Notes under the pieces: model-generated
Seen by the model: the letters and a program-made list of their open reading frames with translations, nothing else
What the model was told of the DNA's origin: nothing
The model's database searches: none
Shown here: positions 27,910 through 36,470 of the stretch, piece by piece
How the letters are laid out: every line of letters begins with the position of its first letter
Position numbering within the stretch: position 1 is the first letter of the stretch
Assembly: GCF_003318275.1 (NCBI RefSeq)
Contig: NZ_QOCH01000015.1
Span: forward strand, 33,606-97,605
Direction: 5' to 3'
From: Marinobacter sp. F3R11
GTDB taxonomy: Bacteria; Pseudomonadota; Gammaproteobacteria; Pseudomonadales; Oleiphilaceae
DNA: 64,000 nt
Position numbers and translations under genes: made by a program

Positions 27910-28127
27910 CTGGAGCCTTTGGTTCTAGTGCTTTGCCATGAATTTATTGATCATCGATAGTCTTATGGGAGCGCCCAATAAGTCACATCATTTTTTACAT
28001 TGCCAATTTCGAGACTAGGCCACTGCCTGAGAGTAGCTAAATTGGCTAGCCGTGCCAGCCATAGAATGCTTGCCTGATTTTTTGGCCTAGAAAGGGCCGC
28101 TCATAGAGTTTATGTCGTATAACCACG
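27910..28127 (-). other. Intergenic leader between wzz and wzx
   Basis: A 218-base gap inside the otherwise compact polysaccharide operon. The minus strand holds a modest hairpin TGGCT...AGCCA but no following T-run, and no convincing promoter could be read. It may be a processing or attenuation site, or hold a second promoter. Confidence 0.25.
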
Positions 28128-29096
28128 TTACAGCTTTTCTGCAACACCTTCTTTTCCCGAGCGTATAAATGCAATCACAAATACAGTAAACACACCAAGC
28201 ATCCCACCTAACATAGTAGCCACAACTACTATCAGCGCCCGTTTAGGCTCACTTTTTTCCTGTGGCACAACAGCTGGATCCACTGTTGTGAACACATACT
28301 CGCTTTGGGCATTCGCCAGCATCACAGTACGGGTTTCGCTTTCAATAAGCTGGTAGAACACTTGCTGCATGCCGGCGATGTTAGTTTCGCTAAGTTTTCC
28401 TTCCAGGTATGCAATACGGGCTTCGGCTTTTTCTATGTCCTGCTTTCGCATGTATTCGTTAATGTCGTGCACGAGCTTTTCAGCCCACCCTTGAGCCACT
28501 TGCGGAGATTGGCTCTTGATGCTGATGGTGATCATTCCGGTGTCTTTGTTATCAGAGATGCTTAGGTGCTCTCTGATAGTCTTAACAAGATCCCAATCGG
28601 TAGGCTCAAGGCTTTTCCCGTCTTCATTTTTTGCCCATTCCCCAGTATCGGGATTATAGACTTCACGATTGATCACCCAGGTTTCCTGCTCCATGTTCCA
28701 GCTTTTGACTGCCATAAGTGGAACGACAAGGTTGTGGCGGTGTATGAAGCCCTTGAGGAAGGCTCTGGATTGCAACACCTCTTTGGCCATAACAGTCTGG
28801 TTGCCGCTCCCCCCACCAAGGCTGATACCAGCCAGGCTGGCCAGGCCGCCGAGCTGGCCACTAAGCCCCGCACCTCCACCCTCATCCTGTGCTGGAGCCA
28901 GGAGTACACTGGCCTGATAAATATTTGGTTTACTCAAAGCGTAGAAGACACCTGCGGCAGCAAAGATGACAGTAAAAAGAACGATGATCCACTTTCCGCG
29001 CCACAGGGTCGCAAAGAGTTCGCGGAGATCTATTTCATCGTCGGGGTAGCAAGACTGTTCTCTTACCTGAGGCCTGACTACTTCCTGGTTACCCAT
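28128..29096 (-). CDS. wzz: Wzz-type polysaccharide co-polymerase (chain length)
   Basis: 322 residues from the ATG at 29096, which overlaps the stop of the Wza-like gene (ATGA); the longer frame lies inside that gene. First membrane helix near residues 35-55 (GKWIIVLFTVIFAAAGVFYA), a large periplasmic domain, and a second helix near the end preceded by the Pro-rich PQEKSEPKRALIV, the classic Wzz pattern. No C-terminal tyrosine kinase domain is present, so this is a kinase-less co-polymerase. It sets polymer length together with the Wzy-like protein. Confidence 0.88.
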   Translation of the reverse strand: MGNQEVVRPQVREQSCYPDDEIDLRELFATLWRGKWIIVLFTVIFAAAGVFYALSKPNIYQASVLLAPAQDEGGGAGLSGQLGGLASLAGISLGGGSGNQTVMAKEVLQSRAFLKGFIHRHNLVVPLMAVKSWNMEQETWVINREVYNPDTGEWAKNEDGKSLEPTDWDLVKTIREHLSISDNKDTGMITISIKSQSPQVAQGWAEKLVHDINEYMRKQDIEKAEARIAYLEGKLSETNIAGMQQVFYQLIESETRTVMLANAQSEYVFTTVDPAVVPQEKSEPKRALIVVVATMLGGMLGVFTVFVIAFIRSGKEGVAEKL

Positions 29097-31615
29097 CAAA
29101 GATTCCCCACCGCTGCAGCACCCAGAGCCATCTGGTACACAATCTGACTTACGTTCGTCCACAACTCCAACTGATTCAGGCGGTCTACATCGATCGGCAT
29201 GATAATGGTATCGCCTGGCTCCAATTGCTGGCTGCGGCCACCAAACCAGGCACTTTTCTCAGGCAACATCACTGAGCCGTCTGCTTTCACCACGTAAACC
29301 CGGTTCTCGTCTGCCTGGCGCGTGGGCCCGCCAGAGCGTTCCAGGTAGTCGTCTACCGTCAAACCTGCTGAGTGCAGGTGGCTTGTGGGGAACTGCACTT
29401 CGCCGAACACACTCACTGCCTGAGGGATAGTAGGAACGGTTAAAGCATCACCATCCTGGAGGCGAATGGATTGATAGCTGTCATCTTCCAGCACTGAAGC
29501 AAGGTCAATCACCATCCGCCCAACCGGGCGACTGCTCTGAACATCATCTAACAAGTCCTGCACCTGCTCTACACGCTGTGCAGTCTGACCACCGAAGCTA
29601 TCGCCCTCTAGCTGAACCCCTAGCAGATCCCCCTGAAGTCGCTCTTCAGCTTCCCGCAAACGCCGGGCTTCCAGCTCACGCAGTTTTTTACGGGTAAATA
29701 CCGCGCCACGGGGAAATGCATTGCTTGTAAGTCCTCCTGCTCGTTCAAGAACGTCTACAAGAGTCTCGCCGTCGCTGAAAGTGTATTCACCAGGATAGAC
29801 CACCTCTCCGGCCAGCTTTATAGTTCGCGTTGCCCCAAACATCGGGATAGAACGGATCATCAAGCGGTCGCGGCTTTGCAACAGCAGGTCAACCCGGCCA
29901 TTCATTGCATCAGCCAGACTGAACGTGCGCAGCTGAGTTTGTTCTATTCCATCACTATCCAGCTCCCTTCGGGCCAGCTCCGCATCAAACATCAGCGCAG
30001 AGTCGGTCAACCCGCCAGCCATAACAATGGCATCTTTTACCTTCCCTGTTGCTGGTAAAGGATATTCACCCGGATAGCGAACCGGACCACTGATGGTCAT
30101 GGTTTGCTGAGGCGCCAAAGGCGTTGCCTGGGCTTTCAGGCGTTTGACTACGGGAGCCAACAAGGTTCTCCGGCTGTAGCGCTGGAAAGACTCGGTAGTT
30201 TTATCTGCTTCGTCTTGAGTGAGTTCATTTCTTCCCTCATCCGCAAATATCATCAACTGGTCTTTTTCCTGTAACACCAGGTCTTCTGCACCACCAGGAT
30301 TGGCCATGGCGGCCTTAAGTTCCAGGCTTAGTACGGAGATTTTATGGGTTTCAGCATCTGTTCTGACCAAAGCCGCAAAATTCGTATCTGCGATTGGCAG
30401 TAGATCTGCGTCCAGGTTCCGTATTATGGAACTTACCCGCATACCCGGCACCCAGGCGAACTTACCTTCACGGGTTGCTGCACCGGTTATTTCAACATAT
30501 TGCCCTGTTACATCCGCAATAGAGGCAACTGTAATCCTGTCGCCGGCTTTTACCTTCGCACGCTTGCCCTGGCTATCCGTGAGATCAGCCTCTGCTATTA
30601 CGCGCAGAAACTCCTCGTTTGTCCGTTCAATGCGAGTTATCTGCGGATAGGCTTGCGACGTGAGGCCACCCGCCAGATTGACCAGTTCTTCCAGTGTGGT
30701 AGCGCCGGCAATTTCATACAGGGCCGGGCGATAGACTTCACCATCTATTCCGACACGAGGGCCTACGGAAGGAATAAACACGGCATCACCTGGTTGAAGG
30801 CGCACGTCACCACTGGTGTCTCCCTTGAGCAACAAGTCGTAGAGATCCAGAGTACTGACAACCTTCCCATTGCGCTTCAACTGAATGTTACGCAGCGAGC
30901 CCGTATGGCGGATACCGCCGGAAACATAGAGAGCGTTTGTTATGGTGGAAAGAGAGCTGACGCTGAACGATCCAGGCGTGCGCGCCTCACCCAAAACAAA
31001 CACTCGCATGCTTCGCAACTCTCCCAGAGATACAGCCGCTTTCACGCCAATGTATTGCTCTGCAACAAGCCTGCTGATTTCTTCCCGGACCTGCTCAAAA
31101 CTCATACCCGCCACATTGACCGGCCCTCTTTCGGGCATCTCTATTGTGCCGTCCCGTGACACAACCAGCGATAATTGGCGATTCTCGTTACCCCAAAGCT
31201 GTACCTTTAACTCATCGCCCGGGCCCAGTATATAGTTGGTTGGAACCGGGATTTCTGTCACTGGAGCAAAGGTGCTGGGCTTACCCTCAAACAGTTCGTA
31301 ACCGTAGGGTTTCAAGCCATTATTCTTCTCGGTGAATGCCAGCTCCTCTGGAGATGATTTACTATCGTCTTCATCCTCATCCCTATCTTTGTCCAGCGGC
31401 TCAACGACCGATATCTGCTCGTTCACTTTCGGCCGGGTTTGTGTAGCACTCCCCGAAATCTGATCCAGGTCTACTCCATATTGCTGTGCCAGAGCCTCCT
31501 GCTGAGCTTTGGGCAGGGATTTAAACTGTTCGATCTGGGCAGATGTTATTGATTGAGCAGAAACACATAGCGGCATCAGGAATGCCAGAGGAAAAAGAAA
31601 GCGCTTCAGGTTCAC
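29096..31615 (-). CDS. wza: Outer-membrane polysaccharide exporter (Wza/OPX family)
   Basis: 839 residues, more than twice E. coli Wza. It has a signal peptide (about 1-20, cut near VSA-QS), then a polysaccharide export domain (YILGPGDELKVQLWG) and about six SLBB repeats, each with a G-x-V/A-x-x-P-G signature (VLGEARTPG, IDGEVYRP, ITGAATREG, ISGPVRYPG, LAGEVVYPG, VFGEVQFP). It ends in an amphipathic helix. No lipobox Cys was seen, unlike Wza. It should form the periplasm-spanning channel for the polymer, between Wzz and Wzi. The start is GTG at 31615. Confidence 0.88.
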   Translation of the reverse strand: MNLKRFLFPLAFLMPLCVSAQSITSAQIEQFKSLPKAQQEALAQQYGVDLDQISGSATQTRPKVNEQISVVEPLDKDRDEDEDDSKSSPEELAFTEKNNGLKPYGYELFEGKPSTFAPVTEIPVPTNYILGPGDELKVQLWGNENRQLSLVVSRDGTIEMPERGPVNVAGMSFEQVREEISRLVAEQYIGVKAAVSLGELRSMRVFVLGEARTPGSFSVSSLSTITNALYVSGGIRHTGSLRNIQLKRNGKVVSTLDLYDLLLKGDTSGDVRLQPGDAVFIPSVGPRVGIDGEVYRPALYEIAGATTLEELVNLAGGLTSQAYPQITRIERTNEEFLRVIAEADLTDSQGKRAKVKAGDRITVASIADVTGQYVEITGAATREGKFAWVPGMRVSSIIRNLDADLLPIADTNFAALVRTDAETHKISVLSLELKAAMANPGGAEDLVLQEKDQLMIFADEGRNELTQDEADKTTESFQRYSRRTLLAPVVKRLKAQATPLAPQQTMTISGPVRYPGEYPLPATGKVKDAIVMAGGLTDSALMFDAELARRELDSDGIEQTQLRTFSLADAMNGRVDLLLQSRDRLMIRSIPMFGATRTIKLAGEVVYPGEYTFSDGETLVDVLERAGGLTSNAFPRGAVFTRKKLRELEARRLREAEERLQGDLLGVQLEGDSFGGQTAQRVEQVQDLLDDVQSSRPVGRMVIDLASVLEDDSYQSIRLQDGDALTVPTIPQAVSVFGEVQFPTSHLHSAGLTVDDYLERSGGPTRQADENRVYVVKADGSVMLPEKSAWFGGRSQQLEPGDTIIMPIDVDRLNQLELWTNVSQIVYQMALGAAAVGNL

Positions 31616-31675
31616 AGCGGGTATCCAGTATATGTTTTGAATAAGAGTTTTGTATTATCGATTCGATGAAACACG

Positions 31676-33166
31676 TTAGAATCTGTATCGCCAACTGGCA
31701 CCAACAGACCACTGCCCTGCTTCATTGTCTGCCGGATTGACCAGTTCAAGTTTTTTATCAGCAAGCTGTGCACTCAGGTCCAGCCAGCCGCTCAGAAACT
31801 CCGTGCCATACCCCGCCTTTGCGATCACTTGTCTGGCATTTTCAGCGGGGACCATCAGCTTTATGTCCTGATCGATTACCGGGGTTCGGCTTATGCCATC
31901 TTTGTTGAACTCTGCAAAACTGAGACTAAGGGACAGGTTGCGGCCGTCATCAAAAAAATGAAATCCCCCCAGTGTAATAGCCTCTGCATCACCACTGAAA
32001 CTGGCACCCATGGTACGACCGTAATAGCGGTAGCCACTGGTGTAACGAGAGTGGTCGTAGGTGATATTGGGCATGGCATCTCCCAAAAAATCATCCGCTA
32101 AGGTGTTCACATATTCAACAAACCACTGCTGTTCACCGCTGAATAACTGGCTTGTCCAGTCTGCACCTAACAGCCAGGATTTACGTGCAGGAAATGCACC
32201 AGCTTCGTCTTCACCCATCATCTGGCCATACAACCCCATAGATTGCCCGCCCAGAGCTAAACCATAACGCGCATCTATGCTGGCAAGCTGATTGCCTGGA
32301 TCGTCTTCTTCCAACTGGCCGTTATCCTTGCCGATCAGCGCATTCCAGATGGTAGACGCACCCTCTGGCCGGCCTTGCCCCCCGAGCATGATCGCCCGTG
32401 AAAAACCCAGCTCCAGACCATCCAATGGGCGCAGATTCAAACGCATACCAATCAGTTTAGCTTCCGGCACTTTGCGCTCTTTTTCGTACTGTCCGGCAAG
32501 CACTGTCAGTTGCCAGGGCCCAATCCAGCTCAACCAGCGACTTGCAGGCGCAGAGGCATCTTTACGATTTAACCATACGGAGGGCATCGGCCGGGCATTA
32601 CTGGACAGGATAAGGCTGGATTGCCAGCCAGGGCCCCACCAGCGATCAATAGCGCCTGCACCAAACACCCAGTTGCCTGTGGTTGCTGCCAGATATGAAC
32701 CATCGAAACGAACGTTTTCATCATCATCGGCGTTGTAGGCGTATGAAGGACTGAGCCCAAATGCCCAGTTTTGTCCCTGCCACTGCACATCTACTTCAGC
32801 GGATGCCTCTGCCATTTCACTACGGTCAAATCCTTGAACCATGACAACTTCACTGGTGCCGGATACTTCAAGCTCAGCCCGAAACCCCGGGGATGCTTGC
32901 TGGCCGAGTTCGAACTCGAGGTATTGGCGGGCCAGTCCCGTCGCGGAGTCAGGCCTGCTCCCTGCGTCACTCAGACCATTGGTTATGGAACCCCACATCA
33001 GCGGCCAACTAGTAATGGGTCTCGACAGTTGTCTGTGGTCAGCCAGCTTCTGAACGGCATACCGTGCACGTGTGTCACCTGGTTCAAGCCAAGGGGCAGC
33101 CCCTGCCAAATTGCTGATCAGGCACGCTACCGCCCCACCGACCAGAGTCCAGTGCTTTAAGGTCAT
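31676..33166 (-). CDS. wzi: Wzi-type capsule assembly outer-membrane protein
   Basis: 496 residues from the ATG at 33166. A signal peptide (TLKHWTLVGGAVACLISN, cut after GAA) makes this start far better than an upstream frame start at 33403. The body is an 18-strand-type beta-barrel with aromatic strands and the capsule-assembly-protein segments WWGPGWQSSLILSSNARP, LNRKDASAPASRWLSW and TSGYRYYGRTMGASFSGD, and it ends in a terminal Phe (SWRYRF). Wzi anchors capsule at the cell surface. It is the first gene of the exporter-to-pglF run and carries an exact ops element in its first codons. Confidence 0.87.
   Translation of the reverse strand: MTLKHWTLVGGAVACLISNLAGAAPWLEPGDTRARYAVQKLADHRQLSRPITSWPLMWGSITNGLSDAGSRPDSATGLARQYLEFELGQQASPGFRAELEVSGTSEVVMVQGFDRSEMAEASAEVDVQWQGQNWAFGLSPSYAYNADDDENVRFDGSYLAATTGNWVFGAGAIDRWWGPGWQSSLILSSNARPMPSVWLNRKDASAPASRWLSWIGPWQLTVLAGQYEKERKVPEAKLIGMRLNLRPLDGLELGFSRAIMLGGQGRPEGASTIWNALIGKDNGQLEEDDPGNQLASIDARYGLALGGQSMGLYGQMMGEDEAGAFPARKSWLLGADWTSQLFSGEQQWFVEYVNTLADDFLGDAMPNITYDHSRYTSGYRYYGRTMGASFSGDAEAITLGGFHFFDDGRNLSLSLSFAEFNKDGISRTPVIDQDIKLMVPAENARQVIAKAGYGTEFLSGWLDLSAQLADKKLELVNPADNEAGQWSVGASWRYRF
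33123..33136 (-). promoter_or_regulatory. ops element (RfaH recruitment signal) inside wzi
   Basis: The minus strand reads GGGGCGGTAGCGTG. Its last twelve bases (33134-33123) match the canonical E. coli ops element exactly, and the added GG also matches the end of the JUMPStart sequence. A CTCTGGT, another JUMPStart piece, lies just upstream. The site is about 30 bases inside wzi, in signal-peptide codons G-A-V-A-C, and about 290 bases downstream of the rfaH-like gene. Confidence 0.7.
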
Positions 33167-33425
33167 ATACGAATTGCCGGCAATAACAGGAAAACAACAA
33201 GGAGGGGACAACACGCTCCCAACTGCATCCCTGTCAGTGTGAATGTTCGATATCCGAAGCGTGGCGATTCTACGGGATAGTATGAGACAAACAAGTGACG
33301 GATAATCTGACACACGAGCTTTCAAGGACTTACCACGGTTAAGATTTGTTAAAGGGTGACTATCGCAATTAACTTGATTAAAAAGCACACCAATACAGAG
33401 CAATTGGTGGAACAGCCTAGAAATC
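33167..33425 (-). other. rfaH-wzi intergenic leader
   Basis: A 259-base non-coding stretch that should hold the start of the wzi transcript or a leader of a cysQ-rfaH-wzi transcript. No -35/-10 pair with normal spacing stands out, and I see no strong terminator. The ribosome site of wzi is weak. Confidence 0.3.
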
Positions 33426-33905
33426 TTAGATTTTAAGTGCAGATACCGGCACCCTGATCCGCTGCTGTTTCTGCATAAAATTTATCAGCACAATTGCCCG
33501 CTCTTCTCCCTCATACGCCTGAAAAACTGCATTGATACCTTCAAACGGCCCTTCACTCAACTGAACTATAGCTCCCGATTTTAGCCCACCCTGCTGCGCG
33601 AGCGAGTCAAGCCCCGCTTTTATATGCTGGATAATCTCATCTGAGATGGCAGCCGGCTTATTAGCAAAGCTGACAACACGGATTACTCCACGAGTCGAGC
33701 GGAGCTTTGCCCAGCTTGGGTCTGTCTGCTCCAGTTTCACGAACAGGTATCCAGGAAAAAGCGACTCAAGTTTCTGAGAACGCTTTCCGGCTTTAATTTT
33801 TTCTACCTGGATCTTCGGGTAGAAACAGACGATATCCTGATTCTGCAGGTGGGCAACTGCCCGGTCACCCTGGGCGGGCTTGTGTTGAAGCGCATACCAG
33901 GTCAT
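33426..33905 (-). CDS. rfaH: RfaH-type NusG paralogue (transcription antiterminator)
   Basis: 159 residues (E. coli RfaH has 162). The start ATG at 33905 overlaps the cysQ stop (ATGA); a longer frame lies within cysQ. The N-terminal NGN domain begins TWYALQHKPAQGDRA, then CFYPKIQVEKI, LFPGYLFVKL and LRSTRGVIRVVSF, each aligning with RfaH. The C-terminal KOW domain has EGPFEGINAVFQAYEGEERA and ends in a helix-prone tail, as needed for the RfaH fold switch. It should bind RNA polymerase paused at ops and suppress termination in the adjacent polysaccharide genes. Confidence 0.87.
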   Translation of the reverse strand: MTWYALQHKPAQGDRAVAHLQNQDIVCFYPKIQVEKIKAGKRSQKLESLFPGYLFVKLEQTDPSWAKLRSTRGVIRVVSFANKPAAISDEIIQHIKAGLDSLAQQGGLKSGAIVQLSEGPFEGINAVFQAYEGEERAIVLINFMQKQQRIRVPVSALKI

Positions 33906-34678
33906 GGGCTTGGCACGTATCCGTTTCCCGCAGCAATAAAATGCGGGTTCAGAACGTCCTCTTTGCCATATTGCAAAGACTTTCCATCTAAAGCGCGCAC
34001 ATTCCCACCTGCGGCGAGCAGCACTGCATGGGCAGCACCCGTATCCCATTCGCAGGTGGGCCCCATGCGCGGATAAATGTCGGCGTGACCTTCAGCTATC
34101 CGGCAGAACTTGAGCGAGCTACCGGCCTGAACAGTTTCATGTTCGCCAAGCGTCTCGATATAAGCTCGCGTCTCATCGTTCAGATGGTTTTTACTGGCAA
34201 CCACACGCTTGGTTTCTCTCGGCTCCGACACCCGGATGCGATGAATCTGCCCGGTGCGGTCGCGCTTGTAAGCGCCCTCCCCTCTAATCCCCCAAAAGGC
34301 TTCTTTTAAGGCAGGAGCTGTGACCACACCCATTACCGGCACTCCATCTTCAATCATGGCAATATTTACCGTGAACTCGCCGGTGCGCTGGGTAAAGTCC
34401 TTGGTCCCGTCAATAGGATCAATCAGCCAGAACCGACGCCAATGCTTACGCTCCTCCCATGGAGCCAGCGCACTTTCTTCCGAAAGAATTGGAATATCCC
34501 GACTAATGGCACGCAATCCTTTGACGATGATGTCATGGCTTGCAATATCTGCGGCCGTAATCGGAGATTCATCTTCCTTGTAGCTCACCTTGAAGTCAGA
34601 CTGGTAGACATGAAGCACCTTCGTACTGGCCTCATCCGCCACCTTAATCACTTCCGGAAGTATGGAACTGTAGTGCAT
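33902..34678 (-). CDS. cysQ: 3'(2'),5'-bisphosphate nucleotidase CysQ
   Basis: 258 residues from the ATG at 34678, which has AGGA eight bases upstream; the frame extends further but without a ribosome site. Inositol-monophosphatase fold with the metal motifs ILSEESA, WLIDPIDGTKDFTQRTGEF and the C-terminal CEWDTGAAHAVLLAAGG. It removes 3'-phosphate from PAP, the by-product of sulfate activation and sulfotransferases. It is coupled to rfaH by ATGA overlap; cysQ often neighbours nucleotide-sugar or envelope genes without a proven link. Confidence 0.9.
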   Translation of the reverse strand: MHYSSILPEVIKVADEASTKVLHVYQSDFKVSYKEDESPITAADIASHDIIVKGLRAISRDIPILSEESALAPWEERKHWRRFWLIDPIDGTKDFTQRTGEFTVNIAMIEDGVPVMGVVTAPALKEAFWGIRGEGAYKRDRTGQIHRIRVSEPRETKRVVASKNHLNDETRAYIETLGEHETVQAGSSLKFCRIAEGHADIYPRMGPTCEWDTGAAHAVLLAAGGNVRALDGKSLQYGKEDVLNPHFIAAGNGYVPSP

Positions 34679-34724
34679 AGTCTGCATCCTGCGTCTTTGA
34701 TATTTTTGGAATAGTAGCAAATAT

Positions 34725-34730
34725 TGTCAA
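34725..34730 (-). promoter_or_regulatory. Candidate -35 hexamer upstream of cysQ-rfaH
   Basis: The minus strand has an exact TTGACA about 47 bases before the cysQ start. The expected -10 position holds only A/T-rich sequence that resembles TATAAT poorly, so this is a weak promoter call. Confidence 0.3.
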
Positions 34731-34830
34731 CTGTCCGTATTCAGTCTTTTTTGTGTCAGCGCTTTCAGGCACTCTGGCATAACCTGTTTAAAACGCGTTC
34801 CAATGCAAGCATTGAAAAGGTCCTTTGTGT

Positions 34831-36192
34831 ATGAAACTTCGTTTCCTCGGCGGCACTGGCACAGTAACCGGCTCACGCTATCTGTTATCTGACGACAACC
34901 ATCGCGTATTGATCGATTGCGGCATGTATCAGGGCGTTAAAACCCTGCGCCGGAGGAACTGGGCCAAGTTTCCTGTAGACCCGGGCACTATAAATGCGGT
35001 GGTTCTCACTCACGCCCACATCGACCACTCCGGTTATCTGCCTGCGCTGGTAAAAAATGGCTTCAAGGGCAAGATCTACTGCACCCAGGGTACTCATGAC
35101 TTGTGCAAAGTGCTCCTTCCGGATGCCGGGTATCTCCAGGAAGAAGACGCAAAATACGCGTTCCGCAAAAAATTCTCAAAACATGAGCATCCGGAACCCT
35201 TGTTTACCGAGAAGGATGCCTGGGAAGCCCTGAAACACTTCGAGCCCCTTCACTACCACGAGACCTTTGAGCCGGTGAAGGACTTTGAAGTAACCTTTAC
35301 CCCCGCCGGCCATATTCTGGGCTCTGCCTGCGTACACGTTCACCACAAAGCCGACAACCGTACAGTTGTATTCAGCGGTGACGTGGGCCGGCAGAATGAC
35401 ATGATCATGCGGGCACCGGAGCCTATCAAAGAAGCCGACGTGCTTGTGTGCGAATCCACCTACGGAGACCGGCTGCATGAGGAAACCGACCCGGAAACCG
35501 AACTGGCGGAGATCATTACCCGCACTGCGAACCGTGGCGGTATTGTACTAATACCCGCTTTTGCGGTTGGGCGTGCTCAGATGCTGCTCTACGCAATTCA
35601 TAAGATCATGAAAGAAGGGCGAATTCCCAAGTTACCGGTTTTCCTTAACAGCCCTATGGCTATCAAAGCTACAGAGATATTTTGCAGGCATCATAAAGAA
35701 CACAAGCTGAGCGCCAGTCAGTGCGAGATGATCGATAACCACACCGAGTTCGTCCGCACTGTAGATGAATCCATAAAACTGGATTCTGCCCGCTACCCTT
35801 GCATCATCGTATCAGCCAGCGGCATGGCCAGCGGAGGCCGGGTTCTCCACCATTTGAAAACACTGCTGCCAAACTACCGGAACAGCGTTATTTTTGCTGG
35901 CTTCCAGGCGCCAGGGACCCGGGGCGACAGACTGGTTGCCGGCGTAGATTCCGTGAAAATCCATGGGGAATACTGGCCTGTGAAAGCAGAAATCCACAAC
36001 ATAGGATCACTCTCCGCCCACGGCGATTACAACGAAATCCTGCAATGGCTCGAGCAGGGAACCCTGAAGCCAGAGAAAGTGTATGTCACCCACGGTGAAA
36101 TGCTGGCCAGCGACATCATGCGCAAGCGGATCACAGAGAAGTTTGGATGGGACGCTGAGGTACCGGATTTGTATCAGGAGGTTGAGATTTAA
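34831..36192 (+). CDS. Beta-CASP metallo-beta-lactamase-fold protein (second copy)
   Basis: 453 residues. The ATG at 34831 is preceded by AAGG ten bases upstream; an in-frame TTG six bases earlier is less likely. The metal site is THAHIDHSGYLP, followed by GDVGRQNDMIM, CESTYGDRLHEE, the beta-CASP signature around SASGMASGGRVLHHL, and SLSAHGDYNEIL. It is of the RNase J/CPSF73-like type. It is divergent from cysQ-rfaH and a paralogue of the protein at 3136-4572; the two flank the polysaccharide locus. Role and substrate unknown. Confidence 0.84.
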   Translation: MKLRFLGGTGTVTGSRYLLSDDNHRVLIDCGMYQGVKTLRRRNWAKFPVDPGTINAVVLTHAHIDHSGYLPALVKNGFKGKIYCTQGTHDLCKVLLPDAGYLQEEDAKYAFRKKFSKHEHPEPLFTEKDAWEALKHFEPLHYHETFEPVKDFEVTFTPAGHILGSACVHVHHKADNRTVVFSGDVGRQNDMIMRAPEPIKEADVLVCESTYGDRLHEETDPETELAEIITRTANRGGIVLIPAFAVGRAQMLLYAIHKIMKEGRIPKLPVFLNSPMAIKATEIFCRHHKEHKLSASQCEMIDNHTEFVRTVDESIKLDSARYPCIIVSASGMASGGRVLHHLKTLLPNYRNSVIFAGFQAPGTRGDRLVAGVDSVKIHGEYWPVKAEIHNIGSLSAHGDYNEILQWLEQGTLKPEKVYVTHGEMLASDIMRKRITEKFGWDAEVPDLYQEVEI

Positions 36193-36470
36193 GGTTTACT
36201 GGGTTCTTCTTTGGCTTCTTCTTACTCTTCATCGCCACTGGCACAGCCCTTGACGCTATCTGGCAGATCCGGGCTTTCAGGCGGAATCTTCACAAACTGC
36301 ACTGAAGGCATCCGGTGGACAGGGCCTGCTGGGTGCTTTGGCTGTCTGAACGACACCACTTATTACCCCAGTTATAAATGGGGGGTTCCCCGGATAGCTC
36401 CACCGTCGACCTGACCTTCTGCTTTGGAGAAACTTCCATCAATATGCTTCAACTGAGTTGATTCATCGAT
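36193..36470. other. Convergent intergenic region, one tiny ORF
   Basis: 278 bases between the convergent MBL-fold and GT2 genes. On the minus strand a 29-codon ORF (36311-36222) reads MPSVQFVKIPPESPDLPD and ends SGDEE; it has no recognisable ribosome site and may be the tail of a lost gene. A GGGGGG/CCCC hairpin is present near 36380-36393 without a T-run. No clear terminator. Confidence 0.25.

Noticed and set aside
27910..28127. Second ops element or JUMPStart before wzx
   Set aside because: No GGCGGTAG-like sequence on the minus strand in this gap.
33167..33403. N-terminal extension of wzi upstream of 33166
   Set aside because: The added residues are not membrane-protein-like and the signal peptide starts exactly at the ATG at 33166.
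33906..34049. Longer rfaH frame beginning at 34049
   Set aside because: It lies wholly in cysQ, is Cys/Arg-rich, and RfaH homology begins at the ATG at 33905.
36193..36470. Possible phage lysis-type small gene
   Set aside because: The 29-codon ORF has no ribosome site and no partner gene; kept only as an uncertain note.
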